From Chryseobacterium tructae (GTDB taxonomy: Bacteria > Bacteroidota > Bacteroidia > Flavobacteriales > Weeksellaceae), in contig NZ_JAUFQR010000001.1 in NCBI RefSeq assembly GCF_030409875.1, forward strand, positions 2,356,001 through 2,420,000: a stretch of 64,000 nt of DNA, given 5' to 3'. Made by a program: the position numbers and the translations under genes. Shown piece by piece: positions 52,950 through 62,488 of the stretch (the stretch's first letter is position 1; each line of letters opens with the position of its first letter). The notes under the pieces were generated by a model. The model did no database searches. It saw only the letters and a list, made by a program, of their open reading frames with translations, and was not told the origin of the DNA.

Positions 52950-53352
52950 ATTGAGATACTCCTTTATAATAAGGTAGTATTTTACTTTTAAACTCTTATT
53001 GTCTTGTTTTGAGCCGGTTAAAATAGATACAAATCATAAACAAATGTTTAAATTTTATGAGTTAATGGCTTAAATGTTAATATTTTAACAAGACTATTTT
53101 TACTGTAGAGGATACAAATAGGATGATTTTGATTAATTTTTTAAACTTCGAAAATTAAACATATTGCTCTCTGGTTGATAAATTGTAGTTTTTTTATTCA
53201 TAAAATTGTGAAAAAATCAAAAGACTCTCTTTGATATGATTTATTTTTACAAATACTTAAATTTTAACAATGATATTAATCACATTAACAAATTTTAATA
53301 TTAGTGGGGACGACTGTAACTTTGCCCTCAGAAAGTATTAAAAATTTTTAAA
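52950..53352 (+). promoter_or_regulatory. Long AT-rich upstream region of outer-membrane protein 3
   Basis: 403 bp without a gene. It holds the -7 element TAACTTTG at 53317-53324 (28 bp before the ATG) and, further upstream, a near palindrome TGTTAA-TATT-TTAACA at 53075-53090. The unusual length and AT content suggest regulator or nucleoid-protein binding, but no known operator is recognised. Confidence 0.5.
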
Positions 53353-54006
53353 ATGAAAAAAGTATTATTAGCGGGTGCTGTTGCACTTTTTGGTTTATCA
53401 AATGCTCAGATTGCTAAAGGAACTACATATTTATCAGGACAAGTTAGTTATTCTCAAACAGAAGACAACAACGATAACAGTAAAGTAGAAAGCATTAAAA
53501 TTCTTCCAACTGTAGGTTATTTCGTAAACACTAACTTAGCAGTAGGTTTAGGTTTAGGTTATAAAAACGGTAAAGATACTAATACAACGACAAGTTTAAC
53601 TGGTGCTGTAACTGAGCTTGAAAAATCTAAGCCAGCATTCGTTGTAGCTCCTTTCGTAAGAAAGTATTGGACTATTGGAGAAAAATTATACATCTTCGGT
53701 CAATTAGAAGTTCCAATGGAATTTGGTCAAAATAAAGTAGAAGGTACTACTACAACTACAAACGGTGGAAACACAACTGTTACTTCTGCTTCTACTAAAA
53801 ATAACTACACTTCAATCGGTGTTAACGTTAAGCCAGGTTTAGATTATTTCTTAAACAAAAACTGGACTATTGAAGCTACTATCGGTGAATTCGGATACAA
53901 CACTTCAAAAGAAAATGTTGACGGAGCTAAGAGAGTTAACAACTATGACTTTGGGTTAAACCTAAAAGCTGTAACTTTCGGAGTTAAGTATGTATTTGCA
54001 AAATAA
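53353..54006 (+). CDS. Outer-membrane beta-barrel protein 3
   Basis: 217 residues with a signal peptide ending GLSNAQ. Barrel strands run from GTTYLSGQVSYSQTEDNN through LAVGLGLGYKNGKD and YWTIGEKLYIFGQLEVPMEFGQN to the C-terminal LNLKAVTFGVKYVFAK. Two loops are rich in Thr, Ser and Asn (GTTTTTNGGNTTVTSASTKNN is split across one of them), which suggests exposed loops. It has the longest upstream region of the four barrel genes. Function unknown. Confidence 0.82.
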   Translation: MKKVLLAGAVALFGLSNAQIAKGTTYLSGQVSYSQTEDNNDNSKVESIKILPTVGYFVNTNLAVGLGLGYKNGKDTNTTTSLTGAVTELEKSKPAFVVAPFVRKYWTIGEKLYIFGQLEVPMEFGQNKVEGTTTTTNGGNTTVTSASTKNNYTSIGVNVKPGLDYFLNKNWTIEATIGEFGYNTSKENVDGAKRVNNYDFGLNLKAVTFGVKYVFAK

Positions 54007-54026
54007 TAAACAAAGCATATAGCAAT

Positions 54027-54058
54027 AAAGCCCTAAGCCTGTCTTGGGGCTTTTTTTT
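54027..54058 (+). terminator. Terminator of outer-membrane protein 3
   Basis: AAAGCCCTAAG and CTTGGGGCTTT pair (one G-T) around CCTGT, followed by eight T. Confidence 0.88.
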
Positions 54059-54091
54059 ACTATTAAAACAAATATTTTTAAAATTAATAAC

Positions 54092-54760
54092 ATGAAAAGA
54101 ATTTTATTAGCATCTGCAATTGCATTATTTGCAGGGCTAAATGCACAAACTACATTTGGTGTAAAAGCAGGGTACGCATTATCAACATTGAACTTAAATG
54201 AGAATGATGTTCAGTTTAATGGAGTAGGAGCAAGTATGAAATCAAAATCAGGGTTCTATGTAGGGGCTTTGGTGGAACACAAATTCAACAATAAATTTGC
54301 AATTCAGGGAGAAGTAGAATATGCAAATTTAGGAGGTACGGCAGAAGTATCTTTACCATACGGGACAAAAGTAACTGAAAATATTAGTATTAACAAAATT
54401 GTAATTCCTGTTTCTGCAAAATATTATGTAACTCCTGAATTAGGTGTTTATGCAGGTCCTTATATGGCCATAAGAACTAATACAAGTGTTAAAATGACAG
54501 TGTCAGGCTTGCCTGCTGGTACTACAGCAGATCCAAATGCTATCAAAGAGGGTGAAAATATCGTAGCAAAAGAATTTTCTAGTCTTATGAAGCAAACCGA
54601 TTTTGGATTGTTTTTAGGGGCGGATTACAACGTGTACAAAGGTTTATTCGTGGAGGCGCGTTATAGTTTTGGTTTAACCAATATGGTGAAGACTAAAGTT
54701 GACAATGAGAATGTGAAAATGAACTTTTTACAGATTGGTGTCGGATATAAATTTAAATAA
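54092..54760 (+). CDS. Outer-membrane beta-barrel protein 4 (paralogue of protein 1)
   Basis: 222 residues from the ATG at 54092, chosen because it begins a complete signal peptide (MKRILLASAIALFAGLNAQ); an in-frame start 48 bases upstream lies in the previous terminator's T run. It shares TFGVKAGYALSTLN, GFYVGALVEHKFNNKFAIQGEVEYANLGG and the final MNFLQIGVGYKFK with barrel protein 1, so the two are duplicates separated by two unrelated barrels. It has no obvious promoter element of its own in the 85-bp gap. Confidence 0.85.
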   Translation: MKRILLASAIALFAGLNAQTTFGVKAGYALSTLNLNENDVQFNGVGASMKSKSGFYVGALVEHKFNNKFAIQGEVEYANLGGTAEVSLPYGTKVTENISINKIVIPVSAKYYVTPELGVYAGPYMAIRTNTSVKMTVSGLPAGTTADPNAIKEGENIVAKEFSSLMKQTDFGLFLGADYNVYKGLFVEARYSFGLTNMVKTKVDNENVKMNFLQIGVGYKFK

Positions 54761-54778
54761 GAAAACTTTACATAAAAT

Positions 54779-54807
54779 AAAAACTCTCAGGAATCCTGAG
54801 AGTTTTT
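54779..54807. terminator. Bidirectional terminator between outer-membrane protein 4 and ffh
   Basis: AAACTCTCAGGA/TCCTGAGAGTTT hairpin with T tracts on both strands, between convergent genes. Confidence 0.9.
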
Positions 54808-54831
54808 TTATGTTTAAATTTCGATTTAAAA

Positions 54832-56193
54832 TTATTTTCCGAACATTCCACCCATTCCAGGCATATTCGGCATTTTGCTCATCATCTGCATCATTTGCTT
54901 TCCTTGAGGACCTTGCATCATCTTCATCATTTTACCCATCTGATCGAATTGTTTCATAAGCTGATTTACATCTTCAATCTTTCTTCCTGCTCCTTTTGCA
55001 ATTCTATTCTTTCTCTGAGTATTGATAATAGAAGGTGTTCTTCTTTCGTCCGGAGTCATAGAATAGATGATGGCTTCAATGTGCTTAAATGCGTCATCAC
55101 TGATCTCTACATCTTTGATGGCTTTTCCAACCCCAGGAATCATTCCCATAAGGTCTTTCATATTACCCATCTTCTTGATCTGGTTGATCTGCTTTAAGAA
55201 ATCGTCAAAACCAAACTCGTTTTTAGCAATTTTCTTGTGAAGTTTCTTAGCTTCTTCTTCGTCAAATTGCTCCTGAGCTCTTTCTACTAAGGAAACAACG
55301 TCTCCCATTCCTAAGATTCTGTCTGCCATCCTTTCTGGGTAGAAAAGATCAAGGGCTTCCATTTTTTCACCTGTAGAGATGAATTTGATCGGTTTTTCAA
55401 CTACAGAACGGATTGTCAATGCAGCTCCCCCTCTTGTATCACCATCTAATTTGGTTAAGACAACTCCGTCAAAGTTTAAGGCATCGTTGAACGCCTTAGC
55501 GGTATTCACAGCATCCTGACCAGTCATGGAATCCACTACGAAAAGGGTTTCCTGTGGTTTGATAAAATAATGTACAGATTTAATCTCGTTCATCATCTGC
55601 TCATCAATAGCCAAACGACCTGCAGTATCCACAATAACGACATCGTGGTTGTTGGCCTTTGCAAAATTAATGGCATTTTCAGCAATCGTAGAAGGGTTTG
55701 TGGCGCCTTCTTCAGTATATACAGGTACATTAATTTGTCCTCCTAATACTTTCAGCTGATCAATTGCAGCAGGACGGTAAACGTCACATGCTACCAATAA
55801 AGGCTTTTTATTTCTTTTTGTCTGTAAATAATTAGCAAGCTTTCCTGAGAAAGTCGTCTTACCTGAACCTTGAAGACCTGCGATAAGAATAACAGATGGT
55901 TTTCCGGCAAGATTAATTCCTTCCTGAGAACCTCCCATTAGATCCACCAACTCATCGTGAACGATTTTTGTCATCAACTGTCCCGGAGTAAGGGAAGTAA
56001 GAACGTTTTCGCCTAATGCTTTATCCTGAACTCTCTTGGTAAGATCCTTTGCAACTTTATAGTTAACGTCGGCATCCACCAATGCTCTACGGATTTCCTT
56101 TACGGTTTCCGCCACATTGATTTCGGTAATTTTTCCACGTCCGGAAATATTATGTAATGCCTTGTCTAATTTATCCTGTAAACTATTAAACAT
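54832..56193 (-). CDS. ffh: Signal recognition particle protein Ffh
   Basis: 453 residues. The SRP GTPase that binds signal sequences of nascent membrane proteins. Domains: N domain (1-85), G domain with GLQGSGKTT (106-114), DTAGR (189-193) and TKLDGDTRGG (247-256), and the Met-rich M domain with ERRTPSIINTQRKNRIAKGAGR, ending in a Met/Gly/Pro tail (MMQMMSKMPNMPGMGGMFGK). Length and motifs are standard. A TATTTTTG element lies 23 bp upstream. Confidence 0.97.
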   Translation of the reverse strand: MFNSLQDKLDKALHNISGRGKITEINVAETVKEIRRALVDADVNYKVAKDLTKRVQDKALGENVLTSLTPGQLMTKIVHDELVDLMGGSQEGINLAGKPSVILIAGLQGSGKTTFSGKLANYLQTKRNKKPLLVACDVYRPAAIDQLKVLGGQINVPVYTEEGATNPSTIAENAINFAKANNHDVVIVDTAGRLAIDEQMMNEIKSVHYFIKPQETLFVVDSMTGQDAVNTAKAFNDALNFDGVVLTKLDGDTRGGAALTIRSVVEKPIKFISTGEKMEALDLFYPERMADRILGMGDVVSLVERAQEQFDEEEAKKLHKKIAKNEFGFDDFLKQINQIKKMGNMKDLMGMIPGVGKAIKDVEISDDAFKHIEAIIYSMTPDERRTPSIINTQRKNRIAKGAGRKIEDVNQLMKQFDQMGKMMKMMQGPQGKQMMQMMSKMPNMPGMGGMFGK

Positions 56194-56216
56194 ATTTATT
56201 GTAAATTATAGGTTTG

Positions 56217-56224
56217 CAAAAATA
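56217..56224 (-). promoter_or_regulatory. -7 promoter element (TATTTTTG) of ffh
   Basis: A minus-strand TAnnTTTG match 23 bp upstream of the ATG. Confidence 0.6.
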
Positions 56225-56280
56225 AGGAATTTTTAAGAAACCTGAGTATGATAGACTTAATATTATAAGGATTTGATTAA

Positions 56281-56533
56281 AGTTGGAAGCTGGGAGCGGG
56301 AAGAAGGGAGGTTTTATTAGCCGATAAAATGAAACGTGTTTGTTTTAAGGATTATTTTAGAGAGTGTGTCTAAAGTATTTTATAATAGTTGGAAGCTGGA
56401 GGCGGGAAGAAGGGAGGTTTTATTAGCCGATCAAATGAAATGTGTTTGTTTTAAGGATTATTTTAGAGAGTGTATCTAAAGTATTTTATAATAGCTGGAA
56501 GCTGGAGGCGGGAAGAAGGGAGGTTTTATTAGC
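56281..56533. repeat. 106-bp tandem repeat, about 2.4 copies
   Basis: Copies start at 56281, 56387 and 56493 with a constant 106-bp period. Each begins with (A)GTTGGAAGCTGG(A)G.GGGAAGAAGGG and contains AGGTTTTATTAGCCGAT and TTTTAGAGAGTGT. Together with a right arm TCCTTCTTCCAGCTTCC at 56711-56727 it forms another member of the GGAAG-arm family. Nothing coding is visible in the 56194-56792 gap. Confidence 0.9.
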
Positions 56534-56780
56534 AATAAAACAAACTATCATCTTTTTTGATAGATTTGAGAAGACGGAAGAAAAAGGATACCAGAAGGAT
56601 GTTCGGTTGATCAAATGAAATGTGATGGTTTGTATAGCTGTCCAAAAATTACAGTTTTTTTTATTAAATGAATAAAATCTATTATTGTAACACAATAGTA
56701 ACTTTCATCATCCTTCTTCCAGCTTCCGGCCTTGTAATACAGAAGAATTCAGAATTATTTTGTTTCAAAAATTTTAATCC

Positions 56781-56788
56781 TATTTTTG
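56781..56788 (+). promoter_or_regulatory. -7 promoter element (TATTTTTG) of the 56793 gene
   Basis: A TAnnTTTG match ending four bases before the ATG, again implying a leaderless transcript. Confidence 0.55.
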
Positions 56789-56792
56789 CAGC

Positions 56793-57061
56793 ATGAATTT
56801 TCTTGATAGTTTTATTATTGTATTATTAATAGTACTGCTTAATATAATAGTATATATAATATTTAAAAAGTATTTGTACGGTAAACAGGATGCGGGAATG
56901 AAATTCCTGGTCATTAATCTCTCTAAGGATCTGCTCTGGCTTATTACTTCTTTAATAATTATAGAGAAGACGAAAGCTAATTTCTCTTTATAGTGATCTG
57001 TTTTCTTATCGCATCATTCCTTATTTATTTACCCATAATAAAACTCATTAATAAGTCTTAA
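56793..57061 (+). CDS. Small membrane protein upstream of atpB, frame broken near 56991
   Basis: The uninterrupted part is 66 residues. Adding one T near 56991 (TTATAGTG to TTATTAGTG) extends it to 89 residues with a third hydrophobic segment (LLVICFLIASFLIYLPII) and a stop at 57059-57061. Three helices (about 5-27, 42-58, 64-84) result. A small hydrophobic protein at this position is usual before atpB in Flavobacteriia, and I think it belongs to the DUF6168-type group, from memory. A role in assembling the Fo sector is plausible but unproven. The expected atpZ is not seen upstream. Confidence 0.65.
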
Positions 57062-57092
57062 TTATTTTGATGATAAAAATCAATTTTTAGTA

Positions 57093-57123
57093 TTGGTAAA
57101 GTTTAATAAAATCGATATATTTG
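57093..57123 (+). promoter_or_regulatory. Promoter of the atp operon
   Basis: TTGG at 57093-57096 and TATATTTG at 57116-57123 are separated by 19 bases, a textbook Bacteroidota promoter, 20 bp before atpB. Confidence 0.75.
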
Positions 57124-57143
57124 CACACGATTAAAAAAGAGAT

Positions 57144-58269
57144 ATGAACAGAAAAATTTCTTCATTATTTTTCGCATTTTTATTTGTGTTTATAAGCAGT
57201 TTAGCTGCTGCTCAACACGAATCAGAAGGAGAAGTATCAGCGGAAAAAGTAGAGAACAAAGAAGCGAAAGACGGCTTCAATGCGACCACAATGATCATGG
57301 AACACATTGGTGATTCTAATGAATGGCATTTATGGACTACAAAAGATGACAGTGGTGAAGAACATCACGTTTCTATCCCTTTGCCTGTTATCATTAAAGA
57401 TAATGAAGGATGGCATACTTTCTTTCTAGTAGTATTGCTCACGGACACGAACATGATGGGTATACTTTAGAGCACGGACAAGTAGTTTCTACTAAAGGAG
57501 TTGAAAAAGCTACATTATTTTCAATCATCAGTGGGAAACAAAAATCAAACGAAGTGTTTTTTGATCTTTCAGTAACAAAAAATGCGGCTTCAATGTTCTT
57601 GTCAGTAATTTTTATGGCAGTAGTGTTCATAGGAATGGCAAGAAACTATAAGAAATCACAACTTCCAAAAGGTATTGGGAAATTAATGGAGCCAGTGATT
57701 GTGTTTATCAGAGACGAAGTGGCTATTCCAAACATCGGGTCTGTTAAATATAAAAGATATATGCCTTATTTATTAACTGCATTTTTCTTTATCTGGATTA
57801 ATAACTTGTTTGGATTGATTCCTTTCTTCCCATTCGGTGCTAACCTTACTGGTAACATTGCGATCACAGCAGTATTAGCGATCATTACATTATTAATTAC
57901 ATTATTCAGTGCGAATAAAGATTACTGGAACACATCTTTATGCCACCGGTTCCAATCTTATTGTACCCAATTATGGTTCCAATCGAGATTATCGGAATCT
58001 TTACAAAGCCTTTCGCTTTAATGATGCGACTTTTCGCTAACGTTACAGCGGGACACATTATGATCTTGGCGATCGTTTCATTGATCTTCATTTTCAAAAC
58101 TCCATTATTAGGATTTGCATCTGTACCATTAGCATTATTCGTTTCAGTATTGGAATTACTGGTAGCAGCATTGCAAGCATATATCTTCACTGTACTATCC
58201 GCACTATTTATCGGAATCGCAGTGGCAGAACACGAACATGAGCACGGTCACGAAGAGCACGCTCACTAA
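57144..58269 (+). CDS. atpB: ATP synthase subunit a, frame broken twice
   Basis: The proton-channel subunit of Fo. Three frame pieces unite when one T is added at 57425-57427 ([20 protein letters not shown]) and one A at 57929-57930 ([19 protein letters not shown]), giving 375 residues. An N-terminal signal-like segment and a polar domain of about 100 residues, usual in this phylum, precede the membrane part. This ends with the conserved [20 protein letters not shown] (with the essential Arg) and [18 protein letters not shown], then a His/Glu-rich tail. ATP synthase subunits should be intact, so the breaks are taken as sequencing errors. Confidence 0.93.
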
Positions 58270-58320
58270 TTAAAAGAAAGAATTTAAAAATAATTTTTTA
58301 ACTAATATAATTTATTTATT

Positions 58321-58539
58321 ATGGATTTATCAACAGGAGCAGGATTAATTTACGTAGGTATCGGTTTAGCAGTACTAGGTGTAGGTCTAGGTATCGGTAA
58401 AATCGGTGGTCACGCAATGGACGCTATCGCTAGACAACCAGAACAAGCTGGTAAGATTCAAGGAGCAATGCTTATTGCTGCTGGTCTTATTGAAGGTGCT
58501 GGTCTTATCGCGATCATCTTTGGTGCTTTCATCAAGTAA
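58321..58539 (+). CDS. atpE: ATP synthase subunit c
   Basis: 72 residues: two transmembrane helices around the polar loop ARQPEQ (38-43), with the ion-binding carboxylate Glu58 in LIEGAGLIAI. Glu followed by Gly, without the Ser/Thr ligands of sodium-binding rings, points to protons as the coupling ion; this is inference. Several copies form the c ring. A hairpin 17 bases downstream may protect or attenuate the message. Confidence 0.96.
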   Translation: MDLSTGAGLIYVGIGLAVLGVGLGIGKIGGHAMDAIARQPEQAGKIQGAMLIAAGLIEGAGLIAIIFGAFIK

Positions 58540-58555
58540 TCTATCCTCAAAAAAC

Positions 58556-58597
58556 ATTCTTAGCAGTAAAGCGGTTGGCTGCTGCTAAGAATTTTTA
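58556..58597 (+). terminator. Hairpin with T run between atpE and atpF
   Basis: ATTCTTAGCAG and CTGCTAAGAAT form a perfect 11-bp stem (58556-58566 with 58582-58592) followed by a T-rich run. It looks like a partial terminator or 3'-end protecting structure inside the operon. Confidence 0.75.
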
Positions 58598-58641
58598 AAA
58601 AACGATCCATAAAATAACATTTAAAAAAAGAATTTACAGAT

Positions 58642-59136
58642 ATGGGAATTATTGAACCTGGAATTGGACTTTTGTTTTGGATGACGCTTACTTTTGTTAT
58701 CCTATTATTTCTTCTAGCTAAATTCGCTTGGAAACCAATTGTAAATGCTGTTAATGAAAGAGAAACTTCTATCATTGATGCATTAAACCAAGCTAAATTG
58801 GCTAAAAAAGAGATGGAAGATCTTAAAGCTGACAACGAAAGAATCATTCGTGAAGCTAAAATTGAAAGAGACGCTATCCTTAAAGAAGCTAGAGAAATTA
58901 AAGACAGAATCGTAGGTGAAGCTAAAGATGTTGCTAAAGCTGAAGGAGATAAACTTATCGAAGCTGCTAAGCAAACAATCAACGCTGAGAAAAATGCTGC
59001 AATGGCAGACATCAAAACTCAGATCGGTGCTTTATCTGTAAACATTGCAGAGTCTATCTTAAAACAAAAGTTAGATAATACAGAAGCTCAAAACGAATTA
59101 GTTCAAAATTATATCAACAAATCTAACCTTAACTAA
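58642..59136 (+). CDS. atpF: ATP synthase subunit b
   Basis: 164 residues: one N-terminal membrane helix (about 10-27, GLLFWMTLTFVILLFLLAKF), then a long charged coiled coil (about 45-150) rich in Ala, Glu and Lys that forms the peripheral stalk, and a C-terminal region binding the delta subunit. Typical length. It is 45 bp after the hairpin and two bases before atpH. Confidence 0.95.
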   Translation: MGIIEPGIGLLFWMTLTFVILLFLLAKFAWKPIVNAVNERETSIIDALNQAKLAKKEMEDLKADNERIIREAKIERDAILKEAREIKDRIVGEAKDVAKAEGDKLIEAAKQTINAEKNAAMADIKTQIGALSVNIAESILKQKLDNTEAQNELVQNYINKSNLN

Positions 59137-59138
59137 GA

Positions 59139-59678
59139 ATGCTTACATCTAAAGTAGCGAAAAGATACGCACAGGGTTTACTTGATTTCACAAATGAATC
59201 AGGTCAGACAGCTGCCGTGTTTTCTGAAATGAAAGATGTAGTGAAGATTATGATTGAATCTAAAGATTTAAACAAATTCTTCCTTACCCCTTACATTGAT
59301 GCAAAAAAGAAAATAGAGGTAGCAAACGAAATTTTCAAAGGTTTATCAGCATCTTCCCAGAATTTGATCAGATTGGTTATTAAACACGGACGTGAGAACC
59401 AATTGAAAAATATCGCTCAGGAATTCATCAACAAAGTTGAAGATATCAACGGAGTGCAGAGAGTAACGCTTACAACAGCAACTCAGCTTTCTAAAGAGAA
59501 TATTGATCAGATCCTAAGATCTACCAACTTGGTGAATGCCAATTCAAACTTCGATTTGAAAGTAAACATCAACCAGGATATTTTAGGTGGATATATCCTA
59601 AGAGTGGGAGACCAGCAGGTAGACGCGTCTGTAAAGACCAAATTGAACCAAGTTAAAAAAGATTTCCAATTAAATTAA
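59139..59678 (+). CDS. atpH: ATP synthase subunit delta
   Basis: 179 residues. The N-terminal helical domain begins [20 protein letters not shown], as in other delta/OSCP subunits, and the C-terminal half has the conserved [30 protein letters not shown]. It links the peripheral stalk to the F1 head. Starts two bases after atpF. Confidence 0.95.
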   Translation: MLTSKVAKRYAQGLLDFTNESGQTAAVFSEMKDVVKIMIESKDLNKFFLTPYIDAKKKIEVANEIFKGLSASSQNLIRLVIKHGRENQLKNIAQEFINKVEDINGVQRVTLTTATQLSKENIDQILRSTNLVNANSNFDLKVNINQDILGGYILRVGDQQVDASVKTKLNQVKKDFQLN

Positions 59679-59694
59679 GAAAAACAACCATACA

Positions 59695-61271
59695 ATGGCA
59701 GAAATAAATCCGGCAGAAGTATCTGCGATCTTAAAACAGCAATTGGCCAACTTCGATACTCAATCAAACGTTGAGGAAGTAGGTACAGTTTTAACCATCG
59801 GTGATGGTATTGCTCGTGTATACGGGTTAGAAAACGTACAATACGGAGAGTTGGTGAAATTTTCTAGTGATGTAGAAGGTATTGTACTTAACCTTGAAGA
59901 AGACAACGTAGGTGTTGCTCTACTTGGAGAAAGTAAATTAGTAAAAGAAGGGGATACAGTAAGAAGAACAAACAGAATCTCTTCTATCAAAGTAGGAGAA
60001 GGAATGTTAGGAAGAGTAGTAGATACTCTTGGTAACCCTATCGATGGTAAAGGTCCTATTACAGGAGATTTATACGAAATGCCATTAGAAAGAAAGGCTC
60101 CTGGAGTTATCTTCAGACAGCCGGTAACTGAGCCTTTACAGTCAGGTATTGTTGCAATTGATGCGATGATTCCAGTAGGAAGAGGACAAAGAGAGCTTAT
60201 CATTGGTGACAGACAAACAGGTAAACTACTGTTGCGATTGATACGATCATCAACCAAAAAGAATTCTTTGATGCAGGTAAGCCTGTATATTGTATATATG
60301 TTGCAATCGGTCAGAAAGCTTCTACTGTAGCACAAATCGTTAAAACTCTTTCTGATAAAGGAGCTTTAGCTTATACTGTAATCGTTGCAGCTAACGCATC
60401 AGATCCAGTTCCAATGCAGGTATATTCTGCAATGGCAGGAGCTTCTATCGGTGAGTTCTTCAGAGACACTGGTAGACCAGCATTGATCGTTTATGATGAT
60501 TTATCTAAACAAGCTGTTGCTTACCGTGAGCTTTCTCTACTATTAAGAAGACCACCGGGCCGTGAAGCTTACCCTGGAGACGTTTTCTATCTTCACTCAA
60601 GACTATTGGAAAGAGCTGCAAAAGTAATCGCTGATGATAACATTGCTAAGCAAATGAATGACTTACCAGAGTCTCTTAGACCAATCGTGAAAGGGGGTGG
60701 TTCATTAACTGCTCTTCCAATCATTGAAACTCAGGCAGGTGACGTTTCTGCGTATATCCCAACTAACGTAATCTCTATTACTGACGGACAGATCTTCTTG
60801 GAGTCTGATCTATTCAACTCAGGGGTTCGTCCGGCGATCAACGTAGGTATTTCTGTATCGAGAGTAGGAGGTAACGCTCAGATCAAATCAATGAAAAAAG
60901 TTTCTGGTACGCTAAAATTAGACCAGGCTCAATATAAAGAACTAGAAGCGTTTGCTAAGTTTGGTTCTGACCTTGATGCTTCTACTTTAGCAGTAATCTC
61001 TAAAGGAGAAAGAAACGTAGAGATCCTTAAGCAGCCGGTAAATGCTCCACTTCCTGTAGACAGTCAGGTAGCAATCGTATATGCTGGAACAGAAAACTTA
61101 ATGAGAAACGTTCCATTGAACAAGATTAAAGAATTCCAACACGAATATATCGAGTTCCTAAGATCTAAGCATCCTGATACTATGGCTGCAATTAAGTCTG
61201 GGAAAATTGATAACGATATTACAAGCGTTCTTAAGCAGGCAGCTAATGATTTAGCTTCTAAATACAACTAA
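59695..61271 (+). CDS. atpA: ATP synthase subunit alpha, frame broken near 60224
   Basis: Adding one A in the run at 60223-60225 restores the P loop [19 protein letters not shown], giving 525 residues. The break hits the nucleotide-binding loop, so a real mutation would be lethal. Other signatures are the N-terminal [19 protein letters not shown], the central [39 protein letters not shown] (the PAINVGLSVSRVGG-type motif), and the C terminus. Non-catalytic nucleotide-binding subunit of F1, alternating with beta. Followed by a 77-bp gap with a hairpin, then atpG. Confidence 0.95.
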
Positions 61272-61283
61272 AAAAATTCAATG

Positions 61284-61318
61284 TTTAAGGTTTAAAATAT
61301 AGCATTTTAAGCCTTAAA
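61284..61318. other. 15-bp inverted repeat between atpA and atpG
   Basis: TTTAAGGTTTAAAAT (61284-61298) and ATTTTAAGCCTTAAA (61304-61318) pair with one G-T and a 5-base loop. No T run follows, so it is not a standard terminator. It may be an intergenic repeat or an mRNA processing structure; related AT-rich words (CCTTAAACTTT) follow. Confidence 0.65.
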
Positions 61319-61348
61319 CTTTAGACCTTAAACTTTGAACCCAAATTA

Positions 61349-62219
<871 letters not shown>

Positions 62220-62244
62220 AGAATTATTTTAACATACCATCAAA

Positions 62245-62272
62245 AGCATCGATCTTATCGGTGCTTTTTTTG
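62245..62272 (+). terminator. Terminator of the atp operon
   Basis: AGCATCGAT-CTT-ATCGGTGCT (one G-T) followed by seven T, 25 bp after the atpG stop. The rest of the 62220-62488 gap has only promoter sequence. Confidence 0.88.
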
Positions 62273-62452
62273 TTTTTAAAAAGTAGAAAACGCTTTTTAG
62301 CATCCAAAAACATTCTTTTTACGATAGAAACGACCTGAACTTCCATTTTTTTTTAAAAACAGAAAATAGCCATATTTTAAGACGTGATTTTTTTTCTTAA
62401 AATTCCTTTATTGAAATAATCTATCCCGGATTCAGGTTATTTTTATTTTGCA

Positions 62453-62460
62453 TATCTTTG
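62453..62460 (+). promoter_or_regulatory. -7 promoter element (TATCTTTG) of the 62489 gene
   Basis: A TAnnTTTG match 28 bp upstream of the ATG. Confidence 0.6.
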
Positions 62461-62488
62461 TACCTAATAAAATTTATACAACTTCTAA

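Noticed and set aside
59760..60335. A long minus-strand frame opposite atpA
   Set aside because: It is antisense to the highly conserved alpha subunit and has no recognisable features.
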